Shown here in pieces: positions 24,388-34,200 of a stretch of DNA of 64,000 bases. The stretch comes from Cupriavidus sp. BIS7 (GTDB taxonomy: Bacteria; Pseudomonadota; Gammaproteobacteria; Burkholderiales; Burkholderiaceae): NCBI RefSeq assembly GCF_000292345.1, contig NZ_ALOU01000002.1, positions 1 through 64,000 on the forward strand, in the 5' to 3' direction. The position numbers were made by a program, and so were the translations under genes. Within the stretch, counting starts at the first letter, position 1. Each line of letters starts with the position of its first letter. The notes below the pieces were generated by a model. It was not told where the DNA came from and made no database searches. It worked only from the letters and a program-made list of their open reading frames with translations.

Positions 24388-24834
24388 ATGCCCCAAATCG
24401 TCCTTGCCACCGACGGTTCCCCTTTCAGCGATGCCGCAGCCCGATTCATCGTGGACGGCAAACTGCTGCAACCGGGCTTTACCGTGCATGTCATCCACGT
24501 GGCACCGGATGTCACCGGGCAGGTACGAGCGTTCGTCAGCAAGGAAACAATCGACGCCTGGCATGAGGAAGCCAGCGCCAAAGCGATGGCGTCGGTCTGC
24601 GAAATCCTGGCAGCGGCCAATACGCCGTACGAACGCCATGCGCTGCATGGCTTCCCGCCGGAAAAGATCGTGTCCTATGCGAAGTCGGTCAACGCCGGGG
24701 CCATCGTCATGGGCACGCACGGACGCGGTTCGTTCTTCGATGCGGTGATCGGCTCAGTGGCCGGGCGCGTGCTGGCGCAGGCCGAGTGTCCGGTAGTGAT
24801 GGTGAAGGCGGAGAAGACCGGCAAGCCAGCCTGA
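24388..24834 (+). CDS. Universal stress protein, UspA family
   Basis: A 148-residue single-domain Usp. It begins MPQIVLATDGSPFSDAAARF and ends with the ATP-binding signature MGTHGRGSFFDAVIGSVAGRVL then CPVVMVK, so it should bind ATP as the UspFG/MJ0577 group does. AGGAG precedes the ATG. Such proteins help survival in stationary phase, oxidative stress or oxygen limitation. It is transcribed away from the NarL-type regulator, which may control it through the sites in the shared gap. Confidence 0.85.
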   Translation: MPQIVLATDGSPFSDAAARFIVDGKLLQPGFTVHVIHVAPDVTGQVRAFVSKETIDAWHEEASAKAMASVCEILAAANTPYERHALHGFPPEKIVSYAKSVNAGAIVMGTHGRGSFFDAVIGSVAGRVLAQAECPVVMVKAEKTGKPA

Positions 24835-24877
24835 TCGGGCCGGACCGGGAAGCGCCTGAGGTAAGGTCAGACCGAGA

Positions 24878-25924
24878 TCAGGCCCACAGCGGCGGCTCGT
24901 CCATCAGCGCGATCTGTTCGCGCAGTTCCAGGATGCGGTCCTGCCAGTATCGGGCCGTACCGAACCACGGGAACGCGGCGGGAAACGCAGGATCGCGCCA
25001 GCGGCTGGCCAGCCACGCACTGTAGTGCAGCAGGCGTAGCGTGCGTAGCGCCTCCACCAGCCATAGTTCCCGCGAATCGAACTCGGCAAAATCCTCGTAG
25101 CCGGCCACGATGTCGGCAAGCTGGTCCTGCATCGCCGCCCGGTCGCCCTCGAGCAGCATCCACAGGTCCTGCACCGCAGGACCCATGCGGCTGTCGTCGA
25201 AATCAACGAAATGTGGGCCCGGCGTGCCACGTCCGCGCGCATCGGCTTCGTCGATCCACAGCACGTTGCCGCGATGGCAATCGCCATGCAGACGCAGCAG
25301 GCTTACGTCGCCTGCGCGCTCGTAGCAACGGCGCACGCCGTCGAGCGCCAGATCGACCGCAGCGCGCCACGGCGCCAGCAGGTCGGCGGGAATGCAATCG
25401 TGCGCCAGCAGGTAATCGCGTGGCGCGGTGCCGAATGTCTCGATGTCCAGCACGGGCCGCGCCTGATACGGCGCGGTAGTGCCAATGGCATGGATGCGAC
25501 CGATAAAGCGGCCAAGCCACATGCGCGTATCGGCCTGGTCGAGCGCCGGCTCGCGCCCCCCGCAGCGCGGGAACACGGCGAAGCGAAAACCTTCATGCGT
25601 GAACAGCGTGGTACCGGTCTGCTCGCGGGTGCTGGCGACCAGGGCCGGCACTGCCGGAACCTCGGCATCGGCAAGCTGCTGGACGAAGGCATGTTCCTCG
25701 AGAATCGCCGCATCGGTCCACCGGCCCGGCCGGTAGAACTTTGCGACGACCGGCGCGGCGTCCTCGATGCCCACTTGCCAGACGCGGTTCTCGTAGCTGT
25801 TGAGCGCCAGCAGCCGGCCATCCGGATAGAACCCCGCCGCCTCGAGCGCATCGAGGATGCACTCGGGCGTCAGTCCCGCATAGGGGACTTCATCGGTCGG
25901 CGAGGGATTATCCGGCAAGGTCAT
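24878..25924 (-). CDS. srkA: Stress response Ser/Thr kinase, SrkA/YihE family
   Basis: A 348-residue kinase of the APH/choline-kinase fold. Recognisable parts are YENRVWQVG near the start, the catalytic loop LRLHGDCHRGNVLW and the metal-binding HFVDFDDSRMGPAVQDLWML. E. coli SrkA (YihE, RdoA) phosphorylates proteins and counters stress-induced cell death. It lies 11 bases after the rhlE-type helicase gene on the same strand, so the two are probably co-transcribed. Length matches the family. Confidence 0.85.
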   Translation of the reverse strand: MTLPDNPSPTDEVPYAGLTPECILDALEAAGFYPDGRLLALNSYENRVWQVGIEDAAPVVAKFYRPGRWTDAAILEEHAFVQQLADAEVPAVPALVASTREQTGTTLFTHEGFRFAVFPRCGGREPALDQADTRMWLGRFIGRIHAIGTTAPYQARPVLDIETFGTAPRDYLLAHDCIPADLLAPWRAAVDLALDGVRRCYERAGDVSLLRLHGDCHRGNVLWIDEADARGRGTPGPHFVDFDDSRMGPAVQDLWMLLEGDRAAMQDQLADIVAGYEDFAEFDSRELWLVEALRTLRLLHYSAWLASRWRDPAFPAAFPWFGTARYWQDRILELREQIALMDEPPLWA

Positions 25925-25935
25925 GGTTGACCCGA

Positions 25936-27549
25936 TTATGGCGCCGACTTGCGGTTGCCGCCCAGCAGCGCAGCCTGCGGGGCTGGCCGGCGGTTACGGG
26001 CGGGCGGCGCGGCGGCATCCTGTGCCGGACGTGCCTGCTGCGGGCGTGGGCCCGCGCTCTTGCCACCATTGCCACCATTGCTGCCATTGCTGCCATTGCC
26101 ACCATTGCGGCCTTGGCCGTTGCCGCCCTGCCCGTTGCGCGGGGCATTGCCGTTGCGGTTGCCGCCGCCATTGCTGCCACCGTTGCTGCCACCATTGCCG
26201 TTACGGCCCTCACCCTGCGCCGATTGTGCGGGACGCTGGCGAGGCGCTTCCTGGCTCTGGCCCTGGCCCTGACCGTGCTGGGCGCGCGGCGGACGCCGTT
26301 CGCCACCGCCGGCGTTCTGGCCATTGCCACGCGGCTGGCCGCCACCACGTTGCTGGCGACCCTTCTGGATCGGCTCGGCCTTGATGGTCGGGTCGACCTC
26401 GAAGCCGGGCAGCAGCACCTGCTCGATCTGGCGCTTGATCAGCCGCTCGATATCGCGCAGCAGGCCATGTTCATCAACGCAGACCAGCGACACCGCCTCG
26501 CCCTCGGCACCGGCACGGCCCGTGCGGCCGATACGGTGCACGTAGTCTTCCGGCACGTTGGGCAGGTCGAAGTTGACCACGTGCGGCAACTGGTCGATAT
26601 CGATACCGCGCGCGGCGATATCCGTGGCCACCAGCAGGCGCAGCGTGCCGGCCTTGAACTCGGTCAGCGCGCGCGTGCGGGCCGACTGGCTCTTGTTGCC
26701 GTGGATCGCCAGCGCGGACAGGCCGTCCTTGGTCAACTGCTCGGCAAGGCGGTTGGCGCCATGCTTGGTGCGCGTGAATACCAGCACCTGGTGCCAGTCG
26801 TGCTGGCGCACCAGATGGGCCAGCAGTTCGCGCTTGCGCTCGCGATCGACCTGAAACACGCGCTGGTCCACGGTTTCGGCCGTGGTGTTGCGGCGCGCCA
26901 CCTCGATGGAGGCAGGATTGTCCAGCAGGCGGTCGGCCAGCGCGCGGATATCGTCCGAGAACGTTGCCGAGAACAGCAGGTTCTGGCGCTTGGCCGGCAG
27001 GATGTTCAGGATCTTGCGGATGTCGTGGATGAAGCCCATGTCGAGCATGCGGTCGGCTTCATCGAGCACCAGCAGTTCGATATGCGACAGGTCGATCGTA
27101 CGCTGCGACACATGGTCCAGCAGGCGGCCTGGCGTGGCCACGACGATGTCGACGCCGCGCTTGAGCGCTTCGATCTGCGGATTGATGCCGACGCCGCCGA
27201 ACATCACCATCGAGCGCAGCTTCAGGTACTTGCCATAGTTGCGCACGCTCTCTTCAACCTGCGCGGCCAGTTCACGCGTGGGCGTAAGCACCAGCGCACG
27301 CACGGTCGGGCGCGCACCGCGCACCGCGTTGCCGCCTTGGGCTCGCGCAGCGGATTCCGACAACAGTTGCAGCATTGGCAGCGTGAAGCCTGCCGTCTTG
27401 CCGGTGCCGGTTTGTGCACCGGCGAGTAGGTCGCCACCTTTGAGAATTGCGGGAATGGCTTGCGCCTGGATCGGGGTCGGCGTGGTGTAGCCCTGTTCGG
27501 CCACGGCACGCACCAGCTTGTCGGACAAGCCGAGTTCGGAAAAAGACAT
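25936..27549 (-). CDS. rhlE: DEAD-box RNA helicase, RhlE type, with Gly/Asn-rich tail
   Basis: A 537-residue ATP-dependent RNA helicase. Motifs in order are Q motif [11 protein letters not shown], Walker [25 protein letters not shown] (DEAD), SAT, then [13 protein letters not shown] and [10 protein letters not shown]. Residues beyond about 385 form a basic, low-complexity tail rich in Gly, Asn, Arg and Gln, with [16 protein letters not shown] repeats that probably bind RNA without sequence specificity. The ATG at 27549 ([10 protein letters not shown]) is the family start; an upstream in-frame start is unlikely. Roles include ribosome assembly and mRNA decay. Confidence 0.88.
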   Translation of the reverse strand: MSFSELGLSDKLVRAVAEQGYTTPTPIQAQAIPAILKGGDLLAGAQTGTGKTAGFTLPMLQLLSESAARAQGGNAVRGARPTVRALVLTPTRELAAQVEESVRNYGKYLKLRSMVMFGGVGINPQIEALKRGVDIVVATPGRLLDHVSQRTIDLSHIELLVLDEADRMLDMGFIHDIRKILNILPAKRQNLLFSATFSDDIRALADRLLDNPASIEVARRNTTAETVDQRVFQVDRERKRELLAHLVRQHDWHQVLVFTRTKHGANRLAEQLTKDGLSALAIHGNKSQSARTRALTEFKAGTLRLLVATDIAARGIDIDQLPHVVNFDLPNVPEDYVHRIGRTGRAGAEGEAVSLVCVDEHGLLRDIERLIKRQIEQVLLPGFEVDPTIKAEPIQKGRQQRGGGQPRGNGQNAGGGERRPPRAQHGQGQGQSQEAPRQRPAQSAQGEGRNGNGGSNGGSNGGGNRNGNAPRNGQGGNGQGRNGGNGSNGSNGGNGGKSAGPRPQQARPAQDAAAPPARNRRPAPQAALLGGNRKSAP

Positions 27550-27790
27550 GAAATGACACTTCGGCCGCCCGCCGCGCAAGAAAGTGCGCCAATCGTGGGG
27601 CAGCTCGGGTAGAAAACCATACCTGAAAGGGTCAGGCCCGGCTGGACGGGTCGATTGCCCCCCGGCGCCGGTCAGGAAAGGGCCGTAGTGTACCAGTCCA
27701 ACGACACCCCTGGATCGATATGGTTACCGGGTGGCGCTGCGCTATCATGGCTGCCACCCGGCCCCGGCGCCCCACGTCCTTCTCATCGCC

Positions 27791-29473
27791 ATGCGGCTCC
27801 GTTTTCTCGAAGACCAGGAAGTCACGCTATTCGCGGCCATCCCCGTGGGGATCCTGGCTGGCATCGTCACGACGCTATTCAAGACCGCGATCGAATCGAG
27901 CGGAGTGGTCATGTTCGGCACCAACGCCGACATCGTCATGGCGTTCGCCGGCCTGGCGCTGGCGTGGCGTGTCGTGATTCCGGCACTTGGCGGCGCACTG
28001 GCCGGCGGGCTGCTGGTGCTGGCCAATCGCGCGGCCGCCGCCGAGCCCGGCCCGGCCGACTACATGGACGCCGTGGCGCGCGGCACCGGGCGCCTGCCAC
28101 TGAAGATCACGCTGTTGAGAGCGCTGTCGTCGTTCTGCTCGATCGTCTCGGGCAGTTCTGTCGGCAAGGAAGGCGCAATGGTCCAGCTTGCCGCGCTTTG
28201 CGGTTCGCTGTTCCCGTCGGCGCGCGCCGACCATACCGCAGGCGACACCAACATGCGCCGCATGCTGACGGCCTGCGGCGCGGCGGCGGGCCTGGCCTCG
28301 GTTTATCACACGCCACTGTCAGCGGCGGTGTTCGTCGCCGAGGTGGTGTTCGGCGCACTGGCCGTACAGCGGCTGATGCCGCTGTTCCTGGCCTCCGTGG
28401 CCGGTGCGATGGTCAGCCAGTGGCATGGCGGACTGCAGCCGCTCTACCCCGGACTTTACATCGATCCCGACCTGCGTCCGCAGATGCTGCTGGCAGCCGC
28501 GGCGCTCGGCGTGCTGGCCGGCGCGGCCGGCGCGCTGTTCATGCGCGCCGCCACCATCGCCCGCAACGGCTTCAGCCATGTGCCCGGCGGCCCCGCAACG
28601 CGCCTGGCACTCGGTGGCGCACTGGTCGGAATGCTGGCGATGCTTGTCCCCGAAGTGGTCGGCAACGGCTACTTCACGATCCAGACGATCCTGCAGGGCC
28701 AGCCGCTCTCGGTGCCGGTGTGGGGCGTGCTGGTGGCAAAGCTCGTGGCCACGGTGGCCAGCATCGGCTCCGGCGCAGTGGGCGGCGTGTTCACGCCGTC
28801 GCTGTTCGTTGGCGCGGCGCTGGGCCAGTTGCTGGCAATACTGGTGCCCGGCGGTGACATGTCGCCGGTCCTCCCGCTGGTCGGCATGACCGCATTCCTC
28901 GCAGCCACCAGCCAGGCGCCGCTGATGTCGGTGCTAATGGTGTTCGAGATGACGCTGTCGCCTGCGCTGCTGCTGCCATCGATGATCGGCGCCGTGGCGG
29001 CCTACTACACCGCGTCGCGCTGTCAGACGCTGTCGCTGTACACCGTGGTGGTGGAGCGCGAGCAGGCCTCGGCGGCGGCCGAACGTGCCCGCAGATTGCG
29101 TCTGGCGGGGCTGTGCGACCCCACGAACACCGTGATCGATCCCGGCGCCACGGTCGACCAGGCCGCCGACAAGTTCGCCGAAACCGGCACGCGCTACCTT
29201 TACCTCGTCAATGCCGATGGCGCGCTGGTCGGCGCCATCTCGATCCATGCGATCCAGCGCGCGCAGCGGGATGCGCCCGCTGCAAGCCTGCTGGACCTCG
29301 GCGATCTCGGCTTCCCGTCGCTGACGCCCGAGTCACGGCTGCGTGACGCGCTGGAGATCTTCTCGGTGCACGGCATCAACCGGATCCCGCTGGTCCGCGA
29401 CACCTCCAGCCGCGAACTGATGGGCACGGTGTCCAAACAGCGGGTGCTGCAGGAAGCATCATCCCTGTTCTGA
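27791..29473 (+). CDS. ClC-type chloride channel/transporter with CBS domains
   Basis: A 560-residue membrane protein. The ClC selectivity motifs are seen as GSSVGKEGAMVQ and GGVFTPSLFVGAALG; about ten membrane helices fill residues 15-430. The soluble tail carries a pair of CBS domains (about 455-560), which usually bind adenine nucleotides. It could be a proton/chloride antiporter or a fluoride-type ClC; the motifs fit the chloride group better. ATG at 27791 is chosen since it is the first start consistent with a ClC N-terminus. Confidence 0.82.
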   Translation: MRLRFLEDQEVTLFAAIPVGILAGIVTTLFKTAIESSGVVMFGTNADIVMAFAGLALAWRVVIPALGGALAGGLLVLANRAAAAEPGPADYMDAVARGTGRLPLKITLLRALSSFCSIVSGSSVGKEGAMVQLAALCGSLFPSARADHTAGDTNMRRMLTACGAAAGLASVYHTPLSAAVFVAEVVFGALAVQRLMPLFLASVAGAMVSQWHGGLQPLYPGLYIDPDLRPQMLLAAAALGVLAGAAGALFMRAATIARNGFSHVPGGPATRLALGGALVGMLAMLVPEVVGNGYFTIQTILQGQPLSVPVWGVLVAKLVATVASIGSGAVGGVFTPSLFVGAALGQLLAILVPGGDMSPVLPLVGMTAFLAATSQAPLMSVLMVFEMTLSPALLLPSMIGAVAAYYTASRCQTLSLYTVVVEREQASAAAERARRLRLAGLCDPTNTVIDPGATVDQAADKFAETGTRYLYLVNADGALVGAISIHAIQRAQRDAPAASLLDLGDLGFPSLTPESRLRDALEIFSVHGINRIPLVRDTSSRELMGTVSKQRVLQEASSLF

Positions 29474-29644
29474 TTACGCCACACCGCCCCGGGCTGCCAT
29501 CCGCCCGATGTCCCCCTGATGCGGGGACAAAAGGGTAGAATCGCCGGTTACCCTGCCAGCGCGATGCCGGCTGTTTGCTGATGGCGTCCGGCGCCGGCGG
29601 CTTTGCTGTTCCATCCGCTTGCCACTCTTGTTGCCGGAGCTTTC

Positions 29645-30022
29645 ATGCCCATGCCGTTTTTGCGTCTGTCGCTGGTTGCGTGCACTGCAACGCTGCTGAT
29701 GTCCATGGCCCCGGCCATGGCTCAGGAAACCCAGCCGCTTCAAGGTACGCCGGTGCGCGTGATCCCCGCGGACGCCCCGATGGCCCGCATGGAACTCGCC
29801 CCGCCGACAGCATCGGAGCCGATGCGCGCCAAGCTCGACGGCAAGACCGTCGGCGTGGCCCCGGGCCTGCGGATCTTCAGCACCGAAACGCTGCTGATGA
29901 ACCCGGTCACCGTGGCCGGCAAGAAGACCCAGGTGCGCTACACGCTCGACCTTTACGGCCAGCTGCTGACCGCCTGGGTATTGACCGACGCCGAAGTCAA
30001 GGCCTGGAAGGCCGCCCACTGA
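29645..30022 (+). CDS. Secreted hypothetical protein
   Basis: A 125-residue protein with a signal peptide (MPMPFLRLSLVACTATLLMS, cleavage near AMA-QE) and GGAG before the ATG at 29645. The mature part has a proline-rich lead and a small beta-rich region (APGLRIFSTETLLMN, VRYTLDLYGQLLTAWVLT). No known motif. It precedes miaB by 63 bases on the same strand and may share a promoter with it. Probably periplasmic. Confidence 0.6.
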   Translation: MPMPFLRLSLVACTATLLMSMAPAMAQETQPLQGTPVRVIPADAPMARMELAPPTASEPMRAKLDGKTVGVAPGLRIFSTETLLMNPVTVAGKKTQVRYTLDLYGQLLTAWVLTDAEVKAWKAAH

Positions 30023-30085
30023 AGCATTTTCGATTGAACCTGTTGTGCCCTTGATGCCCCCAGGTAAACCACTGAGACCGGCACC

Positions 30086-31438
30086 ATGAAGAAGGTATTT
30101 GTCAAAACGTACGGCTGCCAGATGAACGAGTACGACTCGGACAAGATGGTGGACGTGCTGAACGCCACGCAGGGCATGGAGCCCACGGACAACGTCGAAG
30201 ACGCCGACGTGATCCTGTTCAACACCTGCTCGATTCGCGAGAAGGCCCAGGAGAAAGTGTTCTCCGAACTGGGCCGCATGAAGGCCCTGAAGGCCGCCAA
30301 ACCCGACCTCGTGATCGGCGTGGGCGGCTGCGTGGCCAGCCAGGAAGGCGCGTCGATCGTGTCGCGCGCACCCTATGTCGATGTCGTGTTCGGCCCGCAG
30401 ACGCTGCACCGCCTCCCGGACCTGATCAATCGCCGCCAGCAGACCGGCGTGTCGCAGGTCGATATCTCGTTCCCGGAAATCGAGAAATTCGATCACCTGC
30501 CGCCCGCGCGCGTGGAAGGCCCCAGCGCATTCGTGTCGATCATGGAAGGCTGCTCGAAGTACTGCAGCTACTGCGTGGTCCCGTACACGCGCGGCGAGGA
30601 AGTGTCGCGCCCGTTCGAGGACGTGCTGGCCGAAGTGGCGGGCCTTGCCGAACAGGGCGTGCGCGAAGTGACGCTGCTGGGCCAGAACGTAAACGCCTAC
30701 CGCGGCGCGATGGGCGGCACGAGCGAGATCGCCGACTTCGCACTGCTGATCGAGTACGTGGCCGAGATCCCCGGCATCGAGCGCATCCGCTACACCACGA
30801 GCCATCCGAAGGAGTTCACGTCGCGCCTGATCGAACTCTACGGCCGCTGCGACAAGCTCGTGAACCACCTTCACCTGCCCGTGCAGCACGCGTCGGACCG
30901 CGTGCTGGCCGGGATGAAGCGTGGCTACAGCGTGGTCGAATACAAGAGCATCATCCGCCGTCTGCGCGCGTTGCGCCCGGACATGTCGATGTCGTCGGAC
31001 TTCATCATCGGCTTCCCCGGCGAGACCGATGCCGACTTCGACAAGCTCATGGCGATGGTCAACGAAATCGGCTACGACACCTCGTTCTCGTTCATCTTCA
31101 GCCCGCGTCCCGGCACGCCGGCCGCGAACCTGCACGACGACACGCCGCACGAGGTCAAGCTGCGCCGCCTGCAGATCCTGCAGGCCACCATCGAGGAAAA
31201 CGTGCAACGCATCAGCCGCGATATGGTCGGCACGGTGCAGCGCATCCTGGTGGAAGGCCCGGCACGCAAAGACCCGAACGAACTGCATGGCCGCACCGAG
31301 AACAACCGCGTGGTCAACTTCCCGCTGCCAGGCGTGCCCCAGGCCCAGCGCGACCGCATGATCGGCCAGATGGTCGATGTCAGCATCACGCAGGCTTTCC
31401 CGCATTCGCTGCGCGGCGAAATCGCCGTGCGCCAGTAA
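30086..31438 (+). CDS. miaB: tRNA-2-methylthio-N6-dimethylallyladenosine synthase MiaB
   Basis: A 450-residue radical-SAM methylthiotransferase that converts i6A37 to ms2i6A37 in tRNAs reading UNN codons. The N-terminal MTTase domain carries the auxiliary cluster ligands C11, C48 and C82. The radical-SAM cluster is the CxxxCxxC at C156, C160 and C163 in [23 protein letters not shown] domain closes the protein. Followed after 6 bases by phoH, ybeY, corC and lnt, the conserved proteobacterial order. Confidence 0.95.
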   Translation: MKKVFVKTYGCQMNEYDSDKMVDVLNATQGMEPTDNVEDADVILFNTCSIREKAQEKVFSELGRMKALKAAKPDLVIGVGGCVASQEGASIVSRAPYVDVVFGPQTLHRLPDLINRRQQTGVSQVDISFPEIEKFDHLPPARVEGPSAFVSIMEGCSKYCSYCVVPYTRGEEVSRPFEDVLAEVAGLAEQGVREVTLLGQNVNAYRGAMGGTSEIADFALLIEYVAEIPGIERIRYTTSHPKEFTSRLIELYGRCDKLVNHLHLPVQHASDRVLAGMKRGYSVVEYKSIIRRLRALRPDMSMSSDFIIGFPGETDADFDKLMAMVNEIGYDTSFSFIFSPRPGTPAANLHDDTPHEVKLRRLQILQATIEENVQRISRDMVGTVQRILVEGPARKDPNELHGRTENNRVVNFPLPGVPQAQRDRMIGQMVDVSITQAFPHSLRGEIAVRQ

Positions 31439-31444
31439 CGAACC

Positions 31445-32440
31445 ATGAGAATTCCTACCGCGGAGTTTGTCGCACCCAAGGACGACAACGTGCGCCTGCA
31501 GAACCTGTGCGGGCCGCTAGATGAGAACCTGCGCCAGATCGAACAGGCGCTCGACGTAACGATCCAGCGCCGCGGGCACCGCATGACGGTGCGCGGCGAA
31601 CGCGCCCAGGATGCAGCGCTTGCGCTCGAGCGCTTCTACAACGATTCGCGCGTGGCGCTGTCGATCGACGACGTGCAACTCGGGCTAGTCGAGTCGCGCC
31701 AGGTGGCCGCACACGGCGCCTACCTGCCCGAGAGCGACGAGAACGGCGGGTTCAACGTCGACGATGAGTCGCCCGTATTGCATACGCGCCGCTCGGGTCT
31801 GCAGGGCCGCACCGCGATGCAGCGCGACTACCTGCGGAACATCCTGTCGCACGACCTCACGCTTGGCATTGGTCCGGCGGGTACCGGCAAGACGTACCTC
31901 GCCGTGGCCTGTGCGGTTGATGCTCTGGAGCGCGACGTGGTCAAGCGCATCGTGCTGACGCGCCCGGCCGTGGAAGCCGGCGAGCGGCTCGGCTTCCTGC
32001 CCGGCGACCTGGCGCAGAAGGTAGACCCGTACCTGCGCCCGCTCTACGACGCGCTCTATGACCTGCTCGGTTTCGACCGCACGCAGAAGATGTTCGAACG
32101 CCAGATGATAGAGATCGCGCCGCTCGCGTACATGCGCGGCCGCACGCTCAATCATGCGTTCATCATCCTCGACGAAGCGCAGAACACCACGCCGGAACAG
32201 ATGAAGATGTTCCTGACGCGGATCGGCTTCGGCTCCAAGGCCGTGATCACCGGCGACATCACGCAGATCGACCTGCCGCGCGGCCAGAAGAGCGGCCTCG
32301 TGGAAGCGCAGCATGTACTGCACGAGGTGCGCGGGGTGTCGTTCACGCGCTTTTCCAGCGTCGACGTGGTGCGCCACCCGCTTGTGGCCCGCATCGTCGA
32401 GGCCTATGACGAATTTCACGCCCAGCACAAGGACGCCTGA
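31445..32440 (+). CDS. ybeZ: PhoH family ATPase (YbeZ)
   Basis: A 331-residue PhoH-like P-loop protein with Walker A GPAGTGKT at 143-150 and Walker B-like [14 protein letters not shown]. The N-terminal 100 residues resemble a KH-like RNA-binding segment. YbeZ works with YbeY, encoded directly downstream, in rRNA processing and ribosome quality control. It lies 6 bases after miaB. Confidence 0.9.
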   Translation: MRIPTAEFVAPKDDNVRLQNLCGPLDENLRQIEQALDVTIQRRGHRMTVRGERAQDAALALERFYNDSRVALSIDDVQLGLVESRQVAAHGAYLPESDENGGFNVDDESPVLHTRRSGLQGRTAMQRDYLRNILSHDLTLGIGPAGTGKTYLAVACAVDALERDVVKRIVLTRPAVEAGERLGFLPGDLAQKVDPYLRPLYDALYDLLGFDRTQKMFERQMIEIAPLAYMRGRTLNHAFIILDEAQNTTPEQMKMFLTRIGFGSKAVITGDITQIDLPRGQKSGLVEAQHVLHEVRGVSFTRFSSVDVVRHPLVARIVEAYDEFHAQHKDA

Positions 32441-32442
32441 TC

Positions 32443-33180
32443 TTGACCAAGAAGTCTTCCAATGCCGCCAGCCTCGTGCTGTTCGATGCCGATGGCCGCG
32501 CGCGCAAGTCCGCAGCCAATGCGCTGCGCATCCAGCTGGCCGATGGCCGCAGCCTGACGCTGGACCTGTCCCAGGCCGGTGACGGCGTGGTGGCACTGCT
32601 CGCCGAGCACACCGACACGCACCAGCAGGCGGGCCTGCTGGTGCGCCCCGACAACAACGACGCACTGTCGGTGGCCGTGACGGCCACGCCGATTGTCACC
32701 ACCACGGGTACCCCGGCCACGCCGCCCGAGCTGGACCTCGACGTGCAGCATGGCGACGGCGCATCGAAGCGCAACGGCCTGCCGGCCCGCAAGCAGATCG
32801 AGAAGTGGGTGAAATCGGCGCTCTACGCCGACGCCGCCCTGACCGTGCGTTTCGTCGACGAAGAGGAAGGCCGTACGCTGAACCGCTCGTATCGCGGCAA
32901 GGACTACGCGACCAACGTGCTCACGTTCGCCTACGCGGAGAACGCCGACGACCCGGTGACCGGCGATATCGTGCTGTGCTGCCCCGTGGTGGAAGCCGAA
33001 GCGAAGTCGCAAAAGAAATCGATCGAGGCCCACTACGCACACCTGATCGTGCACGGCGTGCTGCATGCGCAGGGCTACGAGCACGAGGACGAAGCCGAGG
33101 CCGAGGAAATGGAAGCCATCGAGACCGAGACGCTGCAGGCGCTGGGTTTCGATGACCCGTACAAGCCGATCAAGGACTGA
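32443..33180 (+). CDS. ybeY: Endoribonuclease YbeY with a long N-terminal extension
   Basis: A 245-residue protein. The zinc-binding motif [11 protein letters not shown] places ligands at H204, H208 and H214, and the core from about residue 95 is a normal YbeY needed for 16S rRNA 3'-end maturation. The first 94 residues are extra compared with the usual length of about 155. They include a small beta-rich part and a Thr/Pro-rich linker ([11 protein letters not shown]). The start is taken as TTG at 32443, two bases after the ybeZ stop; no ATG fits the frame upstream of the core. Confidence 0.85.
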   Translation: MTKKSSNAASLVLFDADGRARKSAANALRIQLADGRSLTLDLSQAGDGVVALLAEHTDTHQQAGLLVRPDNNDALSVAVTATPIVTTTGTPATPPELDLDVQHGDGASKRNGLPARKQIEKWVKSALYADAALTVRFVDEEEGRTLNRSYRGKDYATNVLTFAYAENADDPVTGDIVLCCPVVEAEAKSQKKSIEAHYAHLIVHGVLHAQGYEHEDEAEAEEMEAIETETLQALGFDDPYKPIKD

Positions 33181-33193
33181 TGATGTCGGTGTT

Positions 33194-33226
33194 GCTCCCC
33201 TCTCCCACAAAGTGGGAGAGGGGAGC
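33194..33226. repeat. Palindromic intergenic element (CTCTCCC type), copy 1
   Basis: GCTCCCCTCTCCCAC and GTGGGAGAGGGGAGC form a perfect 15-bp stem with an AAA loop, 13 bases after the ybeY stop. Related copies are at 46727, 60079 and between 63292 and 63440. It probably acts as an RNA hairpin at the transcript end, though there is no T-run. Confidence 0.7.
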
Positions 33227-33312
33227 ACCAAAAGCCACCCCGCGCACCGTCACGGACGCGCAAGGCTTTTAGTGTATGCTTCAAGCGATCTCCACCACGC
33301 GCTAGCCGCGAC

Positions 33313-34200
33313 ATGAACGACCCCTATCCCAGTTCGAAACCTGCCAACCACAAGCAGACGGATCGACCACGATCTCTACTCGAACGCCTTTCGGATTTCA
33401 TCTCTCCCGAGCCGGACACCCGCGCCGAATTGCTGGAAGTGCTGCAGGACGCGCACGAGCGCAACCTGATCGATGCCGATTCGCTCTCGATGATCGAGGG
33501 TGTGTTCCAGGTATCGGAGCTGACCGCGCGCGACATCATGGTGCCCCGGGCACAGATGGACACGGTCAACATCGCCGACGCGCCGGAGACCTTCATCCCC
33601 TACATGCAGCAGACCGCGCACTCGCGCTTCCCGGTCTACGAAGGCAACCGCGACAACATCATCGGTATCCTGCTGGCCAAGGACCTGCTGCGCTATTACA
33701 CCGACCCGAATTTCGACCTGCGCGAAACGTTGCGTCCGGCCGTGTTCATCCCGGAATCGAAGCGGCTGAACATCCTGCTGCGTGAATTCCGCATCAATCG
33801 CAATCACATCGCGATCGTCGTGGACGAATACGGCGGCGTGGCCGGGCTGGTCACCATCGAGGACGTGCTCGAGCAGATCGTTGGCGACATCGAGGACGAA
33901 TTCGACCTCGACGAGGACCAGGACAACATCCTGCCCACCGCCGACGGCGCGTGGCGCGTGCACGGCCTGACCGAGATCGAGCAGTTCAACGAGACGTTCG
34001 GCACGGCGTTCCCCGATGACGATGTCGATACGGTTGGCGGCCTGCTGACGAACCACGTCGGCCATGTGCCGCATCGCGGCGAGATCATCACGCTGCCGCC
34101 GATGCGCTTCGAAGTCCTGCGCGCGGATGCCCGCCAGGTGCACCTGCTGCTGGTGCGACGTGAAGCGCCCGCCGAAGCCGATATCGTGACCGAGGCATGA
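33313..34200 (+). CDS. corC: CorC/HlyC-type CBS-domain transporter-associated protein
   Basis: A 295-residue cytosolic protein lacking the membrane DUF21 domain. It has two CBS domains (RDIMVPRAQMDTVNI and the second around PESKRLNILLREFR, ending YGGVAGLVTIEDVLEQIVGDIEDE) and a C-terminal CorC_HlyC domain. It is called a magnesium/cobalt efflux protein in Salmonella; the true role is uncertain. The final ATGA overlaps the lnt start, which indicates co-translation, as in many proteobacteria. Confidence 0.88.
   Translation: MNDPYPSSKPANHKQTDRPRSLLERLSDFISPEPDTRAELLEVLQDAHERNLIDADSLSMIEGVFQVSELTARDIMVPRAQMDTVNIADAPETFIPYMQQTAHSRFPVYEGNRDNIIGILLAKDLLRYYTDPNFDLRETLRPAVFIPESKRLNILLREFRINRNHIAIVVDEYGGVAGLVTIEDVLEQIVGDIEDEFDLDEDQDNILPTADGAWRVHGLTEIEQFNETFGTAFPDDDVDTVGGLLTNHVGHVPHRGEIITLPPMRFEVLRADARQVHLLLVRREAPAEADIVTEA

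Noticed and set aside
25927..27429. A 500-codon plus-strand open frame
   Set aside because: Antisense to the RhlE-type helicase whose DEAD-box motifs are complete on the other strand.
29474..31405. A 643-codon minus-strand open frame
   Set aside because: It lies antisense to miaB, has His/Arg/Val-rich shadow composition and no recognisable motif.
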